Positions 1-9,891 of a stretch of DNA of 22,634 bases are shown piece by piece. The notes under the pieces were generated by a model, which was not told where the DNA came from, searched no databases, and saw only the letters and a list, made by a program, of their open reading frames with translations. How positions within the stretch are numbered: position 1 is the stretch's first letter; every line of letters starts with the position of its first letter. The DNA is from an uncultured Bacteroides sp. (lineage in GTDB: Bacteria; Bacteroidota; Bacteroidia; Bacteroidales; Bacteroidaceae), in contig CAKUYM010000032.1 of NCBI GenBank assembly GCA_934716785.1, positions 1 to 22,634 of the forward strand. The letters are read 5' to 3'. A program made the position numbers and the translations under genes.

Positions 1-1811
<1,811 letters not shown>

Positions 1812-1841
1812 CCTTAGTATAAATTTTTAAAGAAAAGACCC

Positions 1842-2942
1842 ATGAAAGATTTATCAAGCATTGTAGCAAAATTCAAAGTTCAAGGCACAGTAGAAGAAAT
1901 CAAACCGCTGGGAGCAGGACTTATCAATGACACATATAAAGTAAACACGAAAGAAGCAAACGCTCCCGACTACGTTTTGCAGCGTATCAACCATGCTATC
2001 TTTCAAGATGTGGAAATGCTTCAATCAAACATTGCAGCTGTCACAAGACATATCCGCAAGAAACTGACAGAAGCAGGAGAAACGGATATCGACCGCAAGG
2101 TATTGTCTTTCCTCGAAACAGAAGAAGGTAAGACGTATTGGTTTGACGGTGAAGATTATTGGCGTATGATGGTATTCATTCCACGTGCCAAGACCTACGA
2201 GACTGTAAATCCGAAATATTCGAACTATGCGGGAGAGGCTTTCGGTAATTTCCAAGCGATGCTGGCTGATATTCCCGAAACTTTGGGCGAGACTATCCCC
2301 AATTTCCACAACATGGAGTTCCGTTTGAAACAGTTACATGATGCCGTTGCTGCCAATGCTGCCGGACGGGTGTCCGAAGTACAGTATTATCTGGACGAAA
2401 TTGAAAAGCGTGCCGATGAGATGTGCAAGGCGGAACGTTTGTATCGTGAGGGCAAGTTGCCGAAACGTGTATGCCACTGCGATACGAAGGTGAACAACAT
2501 GATGTTCGACGAAAATGGTGAAGTGCTTTGTGTCATCGACTTGGATACAGTTATGCCCAGCTTCATCTTCTCGGACTATGGAGATTTCCTTCGCACAGGA
2601 GCCAACACGGGTGATGAGGATGATAAAGACCTTGACCGTGTGAATTTCAACATGGAGATATTCAAAGCGTTTACTTTGGGCTATCTGAAAGGCGCCAAGT
2701 CATTCCTGACACCTATTGAAATAGAGAACCTGCCTTATGCAGCGGCTTTATTCCCCTATATGCAATGTGTACGCTTCCTTGCAGATTATATCAACGGGGA
2801 TACTTACTACAAGATTAAATATCCCGAACATAACTTGGTTCGCACCAAAGCACAGTTCAAACTCCTCCAAAGTGTAGAAGCACACACACCGGAAATGGTG
2901 GCGTTTATTGACGAATGCTTGAAAAAACTTGGAGAGGCTTAA
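1842..2942 (+). CDS. APH-fold sugar kinase, N-acetylhexosamine kinase-like
   Basis: This 366-residue phosphotransferase has an aminoglycoside-phosphotransferase fold. The catalytic loop is HCDTKVNNMMF at residues 212-222, with Asp214 as probable catalytic base and Asn219 as metal ligand. The metal-binding DLD motif follows at 233-235. The HxDTKxNN form matches N-acetylhexosamine 1-kinases such as bifidobacterial NahK, which phosphorylate GlcNAc or GalNAc at C1, and length is close to that family (about 360). Similar Bacteroides proteins have sometimes been labelled mucin desulfatases; nothing here supports sulfatase chemistry. Its position just after a beta-galactosidase fits phosphorylation of an N-acetylhexosamine released from galactosyl-HexNAc glycans. 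The kinase fold is secure and the sugar specificity is inferred. No signal peptide is visible, so it should be cytosolic. Confidence 0.85.
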   Translation: MKDLSSIVAKFKVQGTVEEIKPLGAGLINDTYKVNTKEANAPDYVLQRINHAIFQDVEMLQSNIAAVTRHIRKKLTEAGETDIDRKVLSFLETEEGKTYWFDGEDYWRMMVFIPRAKTYETVNPKYSNYAGEAFGNFQAMLADIPETLGETIPNFHNMEFRLKQLHDAVAANAAGRVSEVQYYLDEIEKRADEMCKAERLYREGKLPKRVCHCDTKVNNMMFDENGEVLCVIDLDTVMPSFIFSDYGDFLRTGANTGDEDDKDLDRVNFNMEIFKAFTLGYLKGAKSFLTPIEIENLPYAAALFPYMQCVRFLADYINGDTYYKIKYPEHNLVRTKAQFKLLQSVEAHTPEMVAFIDECLKKLGEA

Positions 2943-2966
2943 GTAGTGGGAAGTTGAGAGTTAATT

Positions 2967-3003
2967 GATAATGGGGAACTTACTTGGTAAAGCCCCCATT
3001 ATC
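2967..3003. terminator. Perfect 10-bp inverted repeat between convergent genes
   Basis: GATAATGGGG (2967-2976) is exactly complementary to CCCCATTATC (2994-3003), with a 17-base loop. It lies 25 bp past the kinase stop and overlaps the stop codon of the convergent DUF3256 gene, so it could end transcripts from both sides. No T-run follows on either strand, so intrinsic termination is uncertain. Confidence 0.45.
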
Positions 3004-3675
3004 CCAACGATAAATTATAGGACGGCGGAGAAACGGTTTCAGTTTTTCCGCCGTTTCTTTTGACATATAGTCGGGAGTGGTAAGTGTAAGAGTCAGGTCT
3101 GTGCTTTCTTTGTTGAAATCGGCTTTCATCAGAAGCATATCTGCCGACCGGTGTGCTTCGTCATAGGTATAGACATCTGTCGAATCCGGTGCGTTCAGGA
3201 AATCTGCCATCACAGGCAAGGTGATGAATTGAGATTCGGCAAGCGGCTGCCAAGCGGTGGTATAGAAGCGGATACTGCTGTCGCAAGCGGGTGCGCAAGC
3301 GGTGGAAACGGTACAGATGATATTCGTTGTATCGTTCAAGGCAAGTACCTTCATCTGCCATGTGGTTTGCGGAGACATCTGCATATGGATATAATCTTTA
3401 CCGAGCTCTGTCATTTCAGACTTCTTGCCAAAGCGGTTTTCTACTTGCGCTTTCATTTTACTTTCCAAGAAATCGATGCAGTCGGCACGGTTGACCTTAG
3501 TCAGCAACGGACTTAAAGAGTCTGGCATATTCACAAACAATGTTTTAGCCTCTTGTGCCTGAAGAGAAGTCAGGGAAAAGAATCCGGCAACAGACAAGAG
3601 TATAATAACGGTAAAAAGTTTATTTAATTTCATTCCAATCTTATTTGGTTTCATATTAACTCTATTGGGTTTCAT
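2980..3675 (-). CDS. Secreted DUF3256-family protein
   Basis: This 231-residue protein is of a Bacteroidales-restricted type I recognise as DUF3256; its function is not known. A hydrophobic signal peptide (about residues 17-40, ending LQAQ) implies export to the periplasm or outer envelope. The N-terminus holds three near-identical 7-residue units, MKPNRVN, MKPNKIG and MKLNKLF, each beginning with an in-frame ATG. The first ATG (3673-3675) is preceded at 5 bases by AAAGGA and is the chosen start. The third (3631-3633) would give a more conventional signal peptide and is a real alternative. The gene is last in a minus-strand group after truA and the EamA transporter, 26 bp downstream of the latter. 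Confidence 0.8.
   Translation of the reverse strand: MKPNRVNMKPNKIGMKLNKLFTVIILLSVAGFFSLTSLQAQEAKTLFVNMPDSLSPLLTKVNRADCIDFLESKMKAQVENRFGKKSEMTELGKDYIHMQMSPQTTWQMKVLALNDTTNIICTVSTACAPACDSSIRFYTTAWQPLAESQFITLPVMADFLNAPDSTDVYTYDEAHRSADMLLMKADFNKESTDLTLTLTTPDYMSKETAEKLKPFLRRPIIYRWDNGGFTK
3633..3675 (-). repeat. Tandem 21-bp units tripling the start region of the DUF3256 gene
   Basis: Three successive in-frame 21-bp units place ATG codons at 3675, 3654 and 3633. They encode MKPNRVN, MKPNKIG and MKLNKLF. The first two are most alike; the third runs into the signal peptide. The period is a multiple of three, so gain or loss of units would keep the frame and change only the length ahead of the signal peptide. 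Confidence 0.8.
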
Positions 3676-3701
3676 ATCGATCCTTTGTTTTTTTATTGTT
3701 C

Positions 3702-4601
3702 CTATTTAGTTCCCAAATATAAGAATATCATTCCGATTAATACCAGTATGAGGTCAATCGCTTTGCTTTTTAAATTCTTTTCACGGAAGACAAGAGCTCC
3801 GAAGATGAAAGAGACAATTACACTTCCGCGACGAACCATCGAAACGATGGAAATCATGGAATCATCGAAGCTCAATGCGTAAAAGTAGGCAAAGTCTGCC
3901 GCCGAAAGGAATATGGAAATCAAGATAATCGTCCAGTCCCAACGGAACGAGGTAGTGGACTTTCTTTTCGGCCACCAAAGCAACAGCAAGATAGGACACA
4001 TGATGAAAACCTGATAGACATTGTACCATGACTGCACCAGCATCGGATTCAGTTGTTTCATCAGATATTTATCATACAATCCGCTGATTGCACCGGTTAC
4101 TGCCGCCAATACGATAAAGAAGATCCATTTGTTGTGCTTGAAGTCAATGCCTTCTTTCTTGCCCGAACGGCTCAACATAAAGAAAGAGACAATAGCCAAC
4201 ATCACACCAATCCATTGATATAGATTCAGCCGTTCGCCAAATACAAGCAGGGCACCTACAAGAACCATCACCGGACGGGTAGCGTTGATAGGGCCTACAA
4301 TGGTAATGGGCAGATGCTTCATACCGAAATAGCCGAATATCCAGGAAGACAGCACGATGAATGACTTGATGATAATATATTTGTGCTGTTCCCATCCTGC
4401 CACCGGGACGTTGAATATCGTTCCGCCCAACAAATCAGGCTGATACATCGAAAGCAGGATAAACGGCAGGAAGATAAGACTGGAGAAAAGAGTGTTCAGA
4501 AACAAAACGGGAAGCACCGCATTGTCTTTCAGAGATTTTTTCTTGAATACGTCATAAAATCCTAGCAAAGTTGCTGAGAGGAATGCTAATAATAACCACA
4601 T
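3702..4601 (-). CDS. EamA/DMT-family inner membrane transporter
   Basis: This 299-residue, very hydrophobic protein has about ten predicted membrane segments, the normal size and layout of drug/metabolite transporter (EamA) proteins. The internal duplication of the family is visible: GFYDVFKKKSL near residue 14 in the first half is echoed by GLYDKYLMKQL in the second half. The end of the first half holds the usual Pro/Arg/Gly-rich stretch (GPINATRPVMVLVG), and the second half has the corresponding VRRGSVIVSFIFG. Such proteins export or import small metabolites; the substrate cannot be predicted. The ATG start (4599-4601) begins directly at the first membrane helix. It lies 118 bp downstream of truA across a repetitive spacer and 26 bp upstream of the DUF3256 gene, so co-transcription is likely. 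Confidence 0.85.
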   Translation of the reverse strand: MWLLLAFLSATLLGFYDVFKKKSLKDNAVLPVLFLNTLFSSLIFLPFILLSMYQPDLLGGTIFNVPVAGWEQHKYIIIKSFIVLSSWIFGYFGMKHLPITIVGPINATRPVMVLVGALLVFGERLNLYQWIGVMLAIVSFFMLSRSGKKEGIDFKHNKWIFFIVLAAVTGAISGLYDKYLMKQLNPMLVQSWYNVYQVFIMCPILLLLWWPKRKSTTSFRWDWTIILISIFLSAADFAYFYALSFDDSMISIVSMVRRGSVIVSFIFGALVFREKNLKSKAIDLILVLIGMIFLYLGTK

Positions 4602-4650
4602 GAGGATATTTACTATTTTACGGTTTACTATTTACTATTTTACTGCTACT

Positions 4651-4706
4651 ATTTTGCAACTATTATCTTACTACTATTATTTTGCAACTATTATCTTACT
4701 GCTATT
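4651..4706. repeat. Two tandem 28-bp repeats between truA and the transporter gene
   Basis: Units 4651-4678 and 4679-4706 are identical except for one A/G change. Flanking sequence (4602-4650 and 4707-4725) is made of related TACTATT/TTGC blocks, so the whole 118-bp spacer looks built from slipped repeats. It extends to the last codons of truA. On the minus (transcribed) strand it is rich in TAA and TAG triplets. Confidence 0.85.
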
Positions 4707-4719
4707 ACTTTGCTACTGA

Positions 4720-5490
4720 TTACTTTGCGGTATCGCTTGCAAATATATCTGCCGGATATTCGACATTTACCAAGAACAGAGCATTTCCGGGAGCTGATGT
4801 GCCGGCTTTGCAGCGATCTTTCTGCTCGATTATTCTTCGGAAATCCGCAACGGAAAGTTTCCCACGCCCCACTTCGATCAGTGTGCCGACTATGGCGCGT
4901 ACCATATTCCGCAAGAATCTATCAGCACGGATGGTAAACACCCAAGTGGCATCATCATCCGCCGCTTTCGTCCATTCGGCATGGGTAATGTGACAGATAT
5001 TAGTCTTTACATCCGTATGCAGCTTACTGAAACTGGTAAAGTCGGCATATTCGTACAGAGTACGTGCAGCCTCGTTCATCCGCTCATAGTCCAATGGATT
5101 AAAGATGCGACAACGATATTGACGATTAAATGGATATTTCGCCGTTGTCACGTAATACTTATACGTTCTGGCTGTCGCGTCAAAACGGGCATGAGCATCC
5201 GGTTTGACATGGCAAACCCGATAAACGGAGATATCCGGAGGCAACAGACGGTTCAGTTTATCAGTGACAGAAACAGTATCCAATAGCTCTTCATAATCAA
5301 AATGAGCTACCATCAAAGATGCATGCACTCCGGCATCAGTCCTACCCGCCCCCACTACTTCTATCTCACAACGTAGAAAAGTGGACAGCGCTTTCATCAG
5401 ACATTCCTGCACACTAATCCCGTTCGGTTGAATCTGCCAACCGTGGTAGTTGGTTCCGTCATAAGCTAAATAAATAAAATACCTTTGCAC
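4720..5490 (-). CDS. truA: tRNA pseudouridine(38-40) synthase TruA
   Basis: TruA isomerises uridines 38-40 in the anticodon arm of tRNAs to pseudouridine. At 256 residues it is of normal length. The catalytic motif GRTDAGVHA is intact, with the nucleophile Asp at residue 52. The N-terminal [12 protein letters not shown] and the later [21 protein letters not shown] segments are also characteristic of the family. The best start is GTG at 5488-5490, giving [12 protein letters not shown]; no closer ATG would keep the N-terminal strand. It is the first gene of the minus-strand group truA, eamA, DUF3256. A candidate Bacteroides -7 box lies about 47 bp upstream, between truA and the end of the regulator gene. 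Confidence 0.95.
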   Translation of the reverse strand: MQRYFIYLAYDGTNYHGWQIQPNGISVQECLMKALSTFLRCEIEVVGAGRTDAGVHASLMVAHFDYEELLDTVSVTDKLNRLLPPDISVYRVCHVKPDAHARFDATARTYKYYVTTAKYPFNRQYRCRIFNPLDYERMNEAARTLYEYADFTSFSKLHTDVKTNICHITHAEWTKAADDDATWVFTIRADRFLRNMVRAIVGTLIEVGRGKLSVADFRRIIEQKDRCKAGTSAPGNALFLVNVEYPADIFASDTAK

Positions 5491-5501
5491 TCTAATTCCA
5501 A

Positions 5502-5534
5502 TTTTTAGGGTTTTCGCGTTTTTAGGGTTTCGCG
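5502..5534. repeat. Tandem 17/16-bp duplication in the truA leader
   Basis: TTTTTAGGGTTTTCGCG (5502-5518) is followed directly by TTTTTAGGGTTTCGCG (5519-5534), differing by one T. It lies between the proposed promoter and the truA start, so it would be in the mRNA leader. Confidence 0.8.
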
Positions 5535-5536
5535 TG

Positions 5537-5544
5537 CAAAAGTA
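5537..5544 (-). promoter_or_regulatory. Candidate -7 box for truA operon
   Basis: The minus strand reads TACTTTTG, an exact match to the Bacteroides -7 consensus TAnnTTTG, just past the 3' end of the regulator gene and upstream of truA. No TTTG was found at the usual 19-20 bp upstream, so only half of the promoter is supported. Confidence 0.4.
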
Positions 5545-5553
5545 CTCATTTTT

Positions 5554-8500
5554 TCATTCATATGTAGAAGGAGTCGTGCCAAAAGCGTCTACAAAATGCT
5601 TGCGGAAAGTCGGGATATCATTGTACCCTATCATCTCGGCCACTTCCTGTACACCATATTGTTTCGTTTTCAGCAAGACTCCTGCACGACGCATACGCAC
5701 TCCCCTGATAAGTTCTATGATTGTATAATCAGTACTTTGCTTCACTTTCCGGTACAAGGTAGGTTGGCTCATGTTCATTTCGGCAGCCAGTTTTTTCACA
5801 CTAAAGTCGGCTTCACAGATATTTTCCTCCACTATCTTTATCACAGAAGTAATAAACGGATCTTCCTTTTTTTCCTCCTCTTCCGACAGTCCCGCTTCAT
5901 CATCCGTACCAACAACATCCGTTCCGGGTAGTTTAAACAATGTTGTATACATCTGCTTCAACGCCTGCCGACTGTTAATCAAATTACCGACCTTCGCTTT
6001 CAGAATGCCGGGAGTAAAAGGCTTCAGCACATAATCATCGGCTCCTAATTCCAGCCCATGGATTACATCATTATCATCCACTTTGGCTGTCAGCATAATA
6101 AAAGGAATGCCACACGTATCCGGACACTCTTTCACTTCACGACAGCACTCAAACCCGTCTTTTACCGGCATCATGACATCACAGAGTATCAAATCCGGCA
6201 ACTCCTTCATTGCCATATCAATCCCCTCCTGCCCGTTAGTCGCCATCAGCAAGTTATAGTCATTGCCAAACAAGACTTTCAGATAAAGACGAATATCCTT
6301 ATGATCTTCTACTATTAGTACTTTCTTTTTACTGGCATTTGCCTCAAGTGGCCTCTCTTCTTTAGCAGCAATCAAACCTTCTGCAGAAAGTGCCGGTTCC
6401 TGTATTACCGCATTACCATTCTCTTTCAAAGTTAATCCGGATTGTCCCAATGTATCCGGCTCCACTTCCGGCAGTTCTTCCGGCAGTTCTTCCGAAGCTA
6501 TAAACAATATGCCCGGATCATTTTCCAAAACAGTTCTGTCCACCGGAAGATTTATCGTTACTTTCGTACCTTTTCCTTCGGCACTTTCCAATAGGATTGT
6601 CCCACGATGTGCTTCAACCATCTGCTGCATAATAGCAAATCCCAACTGCGCGGCAGATAAATCATTTTCTAAAACTACGCTTTCACCCATTAGCTGTTCG
6701 GTAGTCCGCACCCTCTTTTTCCCATTGTCTTCTACTGTCAGACTAACATACTGCGAATTATTCTCCATTATCTCGCAAACAGAAAAAGACACAGTTCCTG
6801 CATAATGCGTATGCATGAAAGCATTTGTCAACAGATTATGAATGATGAATTCTATCTTCTTTTTATTCACATAGAACTCCATTTCCTTCCTGATTCTTTT
6901 CTCACAGTGAAAATCAATCGGGTAGACTTTCAGCAGATCATGAATTCCTCCAATATAGCTGTCTATAACTTTTTCTACTGAATACGGAGCCACCTCCAGT
7001 CGCTTTTTCCAATTATCCTGCCTGTATATAGCCAACAACAGGTCGCAAGCATCGACCATACGGAGTGAATTCCGGTATGCCATCTGCAAAGAGAGATTTG
7101 ATATTCGTGACTTATCATTCTGCAATTCTTTTAACGGAGCAATAATAAGAGACAGGGGAGTGCGCAATTCCTGCACAGAAAGCATCAGCAAGCGATTTCG
7201 CAAAGCCGCCATTTCTTCTTTCTGCTCCTGTTTCATTTTTTCCAAATCCAAATTCCTCTTCAGCACCTGCTCCCGATTGCGATATATCTTCCGACGATAC
7301 TCCTTCTTTCTGATATTGGTGTAAAAAATATAAGATAACACAATAACCAGCAATACATAAGCCATATAAGCCCAAACAGAATGAAACTTGTTACCTTTCA
7401 CTATGACATGAATCCCTGCTTCATTTCCTTCTTTATCGTCCGGAAAAACAAGTTTTGCCTGCAAAGTATACTTTCCGGCAGGCAATCCATTGAAGTACAA
7501 TCCTTCCGAAAGCGGTACCGTTTTCCAATCTTTATCTGCCGGAAGCAATCGATAAGCGATTTTCTGTTCGGTCACTCCATAACGCAAATCAGAAAAGAAC
7601 AAACGAAAATCATTGTCATCAGAATCAAAAAACAGTTTCTTCATCCGTTCCGATGAATCCGAAAGCGCGATGGGAGCATTTAGTTTCTCTTCAGCCTGAA
7701 TAGTCCCCCGTCCGACTTCCACATCGGTCAGTACCAATCGGGGATTTTCAAGATCTGTTTTCGCTACAGAAGGGTCAAAGAAAATCAACCCCAAGGAATT
7801 CGCCCAAAGCAACCGCCCGTCACTCAATCGACACACAGCGTTACAATTTCCAACCGACAGGTAATCATAGAAAGCCTCCTGTCCATTTCTGATTGTCATT
7901 ACGCCAACATTGTTCCCGGCCCATGTATTACCGATACGGTCGTCAACCATACACATCACGTGACCGTCAGACAGTCCGTTTTGCAAAGTATATATGGCAT
8001 CTATTTTATCCTTTTCTCTTCCGTCAATACGAATGAGCACATTTAAATAAGCTACATAAATCTGGTTATAATTATTCACATAAATGGTTCGCACAGCAGT
8101 TTCTTCAAGTCCGTTTTCCTTTTCAAAACTACCTTTCACCCAATCTGACGTTCCACCGGCTTCAAGCCTCTTCAATCCCTTGTCTGTCCCCACCCATATA
8201 TTGCCTTCCTTGTCTTCGGCTATCGCAAATATGCTCTTTATGCCTTCGGGCAATTTAATATTCTTACATTTGCGGGTCTTATGCCCAACCTGTATCAGTC
8301 CATCTGAAGTCCCCACCCACAAGCGATTCCATGAATCTAAACACATACTATGAATGGCAGTATGCACTTTCTCGTCTTTACCGGCATTATACAGATTAAA
8401 AGACTCCACGTCATTTGTCAGCGGATTGATAAAAACAATCTCTCCCCTGTTACTTCCCAACCATATATTGTTGTTCTTATCTTTATATATCTGAAAGCGC

Positions 8501-9702
8501 CCGGAAATAGCGGATGCCTTTTCCCATGGTTCAAAATGCGTATCTATTGAAAACGCAGGAGTGGTGCTTTTCATAATATTGCCTTCGCTCAAAGACAACC
8601 AAATATATCCATTCGGATCTTCGACCACACCGACCACCTTGGAACTAAAACTTTGACGCACCCGGCTATACTGGCTGTCACCAACATACAATTTAACAAC
8701 TCCCCCACCCAATGTACTCACCCAAAGAATCTGCAATTTATCATCCCAAAGCAAACCGGTCATCTTATGTTCAAATGCTTTCTCATTCCGCGTCAAAAGT
8801 GTCAATGCAAATGGACTCTCGCACAGAGCCTCATTGTCAAAGCGTAAACTATACAGTCCGTTGCAAGTTGCCAGATAAAAAGTTTTATTATCCTTCGACA
8901 CCAAATCAGTGATATAAAAATTGGATACCCCCGATTGCCCCTTCCCATCTATTGAAATAGCACGTTCCTTCGCCGTTTTAAGATCATAGCATATAATATC
9001 ATTCCATAACCGGCAAATCCACAAATAGCCATATTGGAAAAACAATCGATTTACCATGTTATATTCTCTGATCAAGGACGCCTTTCTTGTCGCAAAATCA
9101 TAAGACATCACCTTTTCCCGATCAACAGAGAAATACAACTTGTTTTCTCCGCCAACACAAAGATTTTCAACTCTTCCTTTTACTAAAGGCGCAGGATTCA
9201 ATATACATAGTACATAGTCATTCTTTCTCTCCGTTTTACGAACAGCGCGCGACTCAAATAAACCTTGTGAGGTAGCCAAATAAAGGTTTCCATCCTTCCA
9301 ATAAAAGTCCAGAATGTCTTTCAAATTCAAAGTTCTGTCAATGTGCACCGGAAGAAACTTCCCAAGACCTTTATCAAAACAAGCTATTCCACCTTGATAA
9401 AGCGAAACATAATATAAACCGTCGGGACCTTCACGAAGTTTTTTCACAGCCTGATGTAAAGGAGTAGAAAGAGAGTCTATATTCATAATGAGAGGATAGT
9501 CGCGAAATCTAAAGCCGTCATATCGAGAAACTCCCTTGGCCGTAGAGAGCCACATAAAACCGTCACTTCCATAACAAACACTATAAATAGTATTATTACC
9601 GATATTTTTAATTACTATCGGCTCCAAGTTCCAATGAGTATTTATTGAATATGCCGAGAGAATCCCCGACACCACCAACAATAAAAAGAAGTATTTCCTC
9701 AT
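5554..9702 (-). CDS. Hybrid two-component system regulator with degenerate histidine-kinase core
   Basis: This 1382-residue one-chain regulator follows Bacteroides HTCS architecture: signal peptide (1-20); about a dozen WxGTxxGL-like beta-propeller repeats (20-690); Y_Y_Y domain (690-770); one membrane helix (777-797); kinase core (825-1050); receiver (1127-1240); AraC-type DNA-binding domain (1285-1382). Such proteins usually sense a glycan fragment in the periplasm and activate nearby polysaccharide-utilisation genes. The receiver is intact, with Glu1132/Asp1133, phosphoacceptor Asp1175 (LCDVMMP), LTAK and LKPF. The kinase core is not: the H-box reads SVQELRTPL, with Gln844 in place of His. 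The N-box keeps Asn956 and Asn960, but the G1 box is DNGKKR (992-997), with no second Gly, and the G2 region reads AAQLGFAI, with no GxG. No utilisation genes flank it here, so its target is unknown. Confidence 0.93.
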   Translation of the reverse strand: MRKYFFLLLVVSGILSAYSINTHWNLEPIVIKNIGNNTIYSVCYGSDGFMWLSTAKGVSRYDGFRFRDYPLIMNIDSLSTPLHQAVKKLREGPDGLYYVSLYQGGIACFDKGLGKFLPVHIDRTLNLKDILDFYWKDGNLYLATSQGLFESRAVRKTERKNDYVLCILNPAPLVKGRVENLCVGGENKLYFSVDREKVMSYDFATRKASLIREYNMVNRLFFQYGYLWICRLWNDIICYDLKTAKERAISIDGKGQSGVSNFYITDLVSKDNKTFYLATCNGLYSLRFDNEALCESPFALTLLTRNEKAFEHKMTGLLWDDKLQILWVSTLGGGVVKLYVGDSQYSRVRQSFSSKVVGVVEDPNGYIWLSLSEGNIMKSTTPAFSIDTHFEPWEKASAISGRFQIYKDKNNNIWLGSNRGEIVFINPLTNDVESFNLYNAGKDEKVHTAIHSMCLDSWNRLWVGTSDGLIQVGHKTRKCKNIKLPEGIKSIFAIAEDKEGNIWVGTDKGLKRLEAGGTSDWVKGSFEKENGLEETAVRTIYVNNYNQIYVAYLNVLIRIDGREKDKIDAIYTLQNGLSDGHVMCMVDDRIGNTWAGNNVGVMTIRNGQEAFYDYLSVGNCNAVCRLSDGRLLWANSLGLIFFDPSVAKTDLENPRLVLTDVEVGRGTIQAEEKLNAPIALSDSSERMKKLFFDSDDNDFRLFFSDLRYGVTEQKIAYRLLPADKDWKTVPLSEGLYFNGLPAGKYTLQAKLVFPDDKEGNEAGIHVIVKGNKFHSVWAYMAYVLLVIVLSYIFYTNIRKKEYRRKIYRNREQVLKRNLDLEKMKQEQKEEMAALRNRLLMLSVQELRTPLSLIIAPLKELQNDKSRISNLSLQMAYRNSLRMVDACDLLLAIYRQDNWKKRLEVAPYSVEKVIDSYIGGIHDLLKVYPIDFHCEKRIRKEMEFYVNKKKIEFIIHNLLTNAFMHTHYAGTVSFSVCEIMENNSQYVSLTVEDNGKKRVRTTEQLMGESVVLENDLSAAQLGFAIMQQMVEAHRGTILLESAEGKGTKVTINLPVDRTVLENDPGILFIASEELPEELPEVEPDTLGQSGLTLKENGNAVIQEPALSAEGLIAAKEERPLEANASKKKVLIVEDHKDIRLYLKVLFGNDYNLLMATNGQEGIDMAMKELPDLILCDVMMPVKDGFECCREVKECPDTCGIPFIMLTAKVDDNDVIHGLELGADDYVLKPFTPGILKAKVGNLINSRQALKQMYTTLFKLPGTDVVGTDDEAGLSEEEEKKEDPFITSVIKIVEENICEADFSVKKLAAEMNMSQPTLYRKVKQSTDYTIIELIRGVRMRRAGVLLKTKQYGVQEVAEMIGYNDIPTFRKHFVDAFGTTPSTYE

Positions 9703-9738
9703 ATTTCCTAAATTGTATTTTGTTCATGTTATTATGTA

Positions 9739-9767
9739 TAAAAGTAGTTATAATAATTATCACCAAA
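9739..9767 (-). promoter_or_regulatory. Possible promoter of the hybrid regulator gene
   Basis: On the minus strand a TTTG (complement of 9764-9767) is followed after 17 bases by TACTTTTA (complement of 9739-9746). The latter is one base off the Bacteroides -7 box TAnnTTTG and the spacing is 2 bp short, so this is a weak candidate. It lies 37 bp upstream of the ATG. Confidence 0.3.
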
Positions 9768-9891
9768 TCGTATTACAAGCTTTTTTTATAGATAATTCAC
9801 AATATAAAGAAAGTCCTCCCTTTTAGGTAGCACACATTCCTTTACAATACATACATCAGGGCCAACGACCGATTGCCAAAACCTTGCTGCG

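Noticed and set aside
4602..4725. Possible CRISPR-like array in the truA-transporter spacer
   Set aside because: The 28-bp units are directly tandem with no unique spacers and no cas genes nearby; simple slippage fits better.
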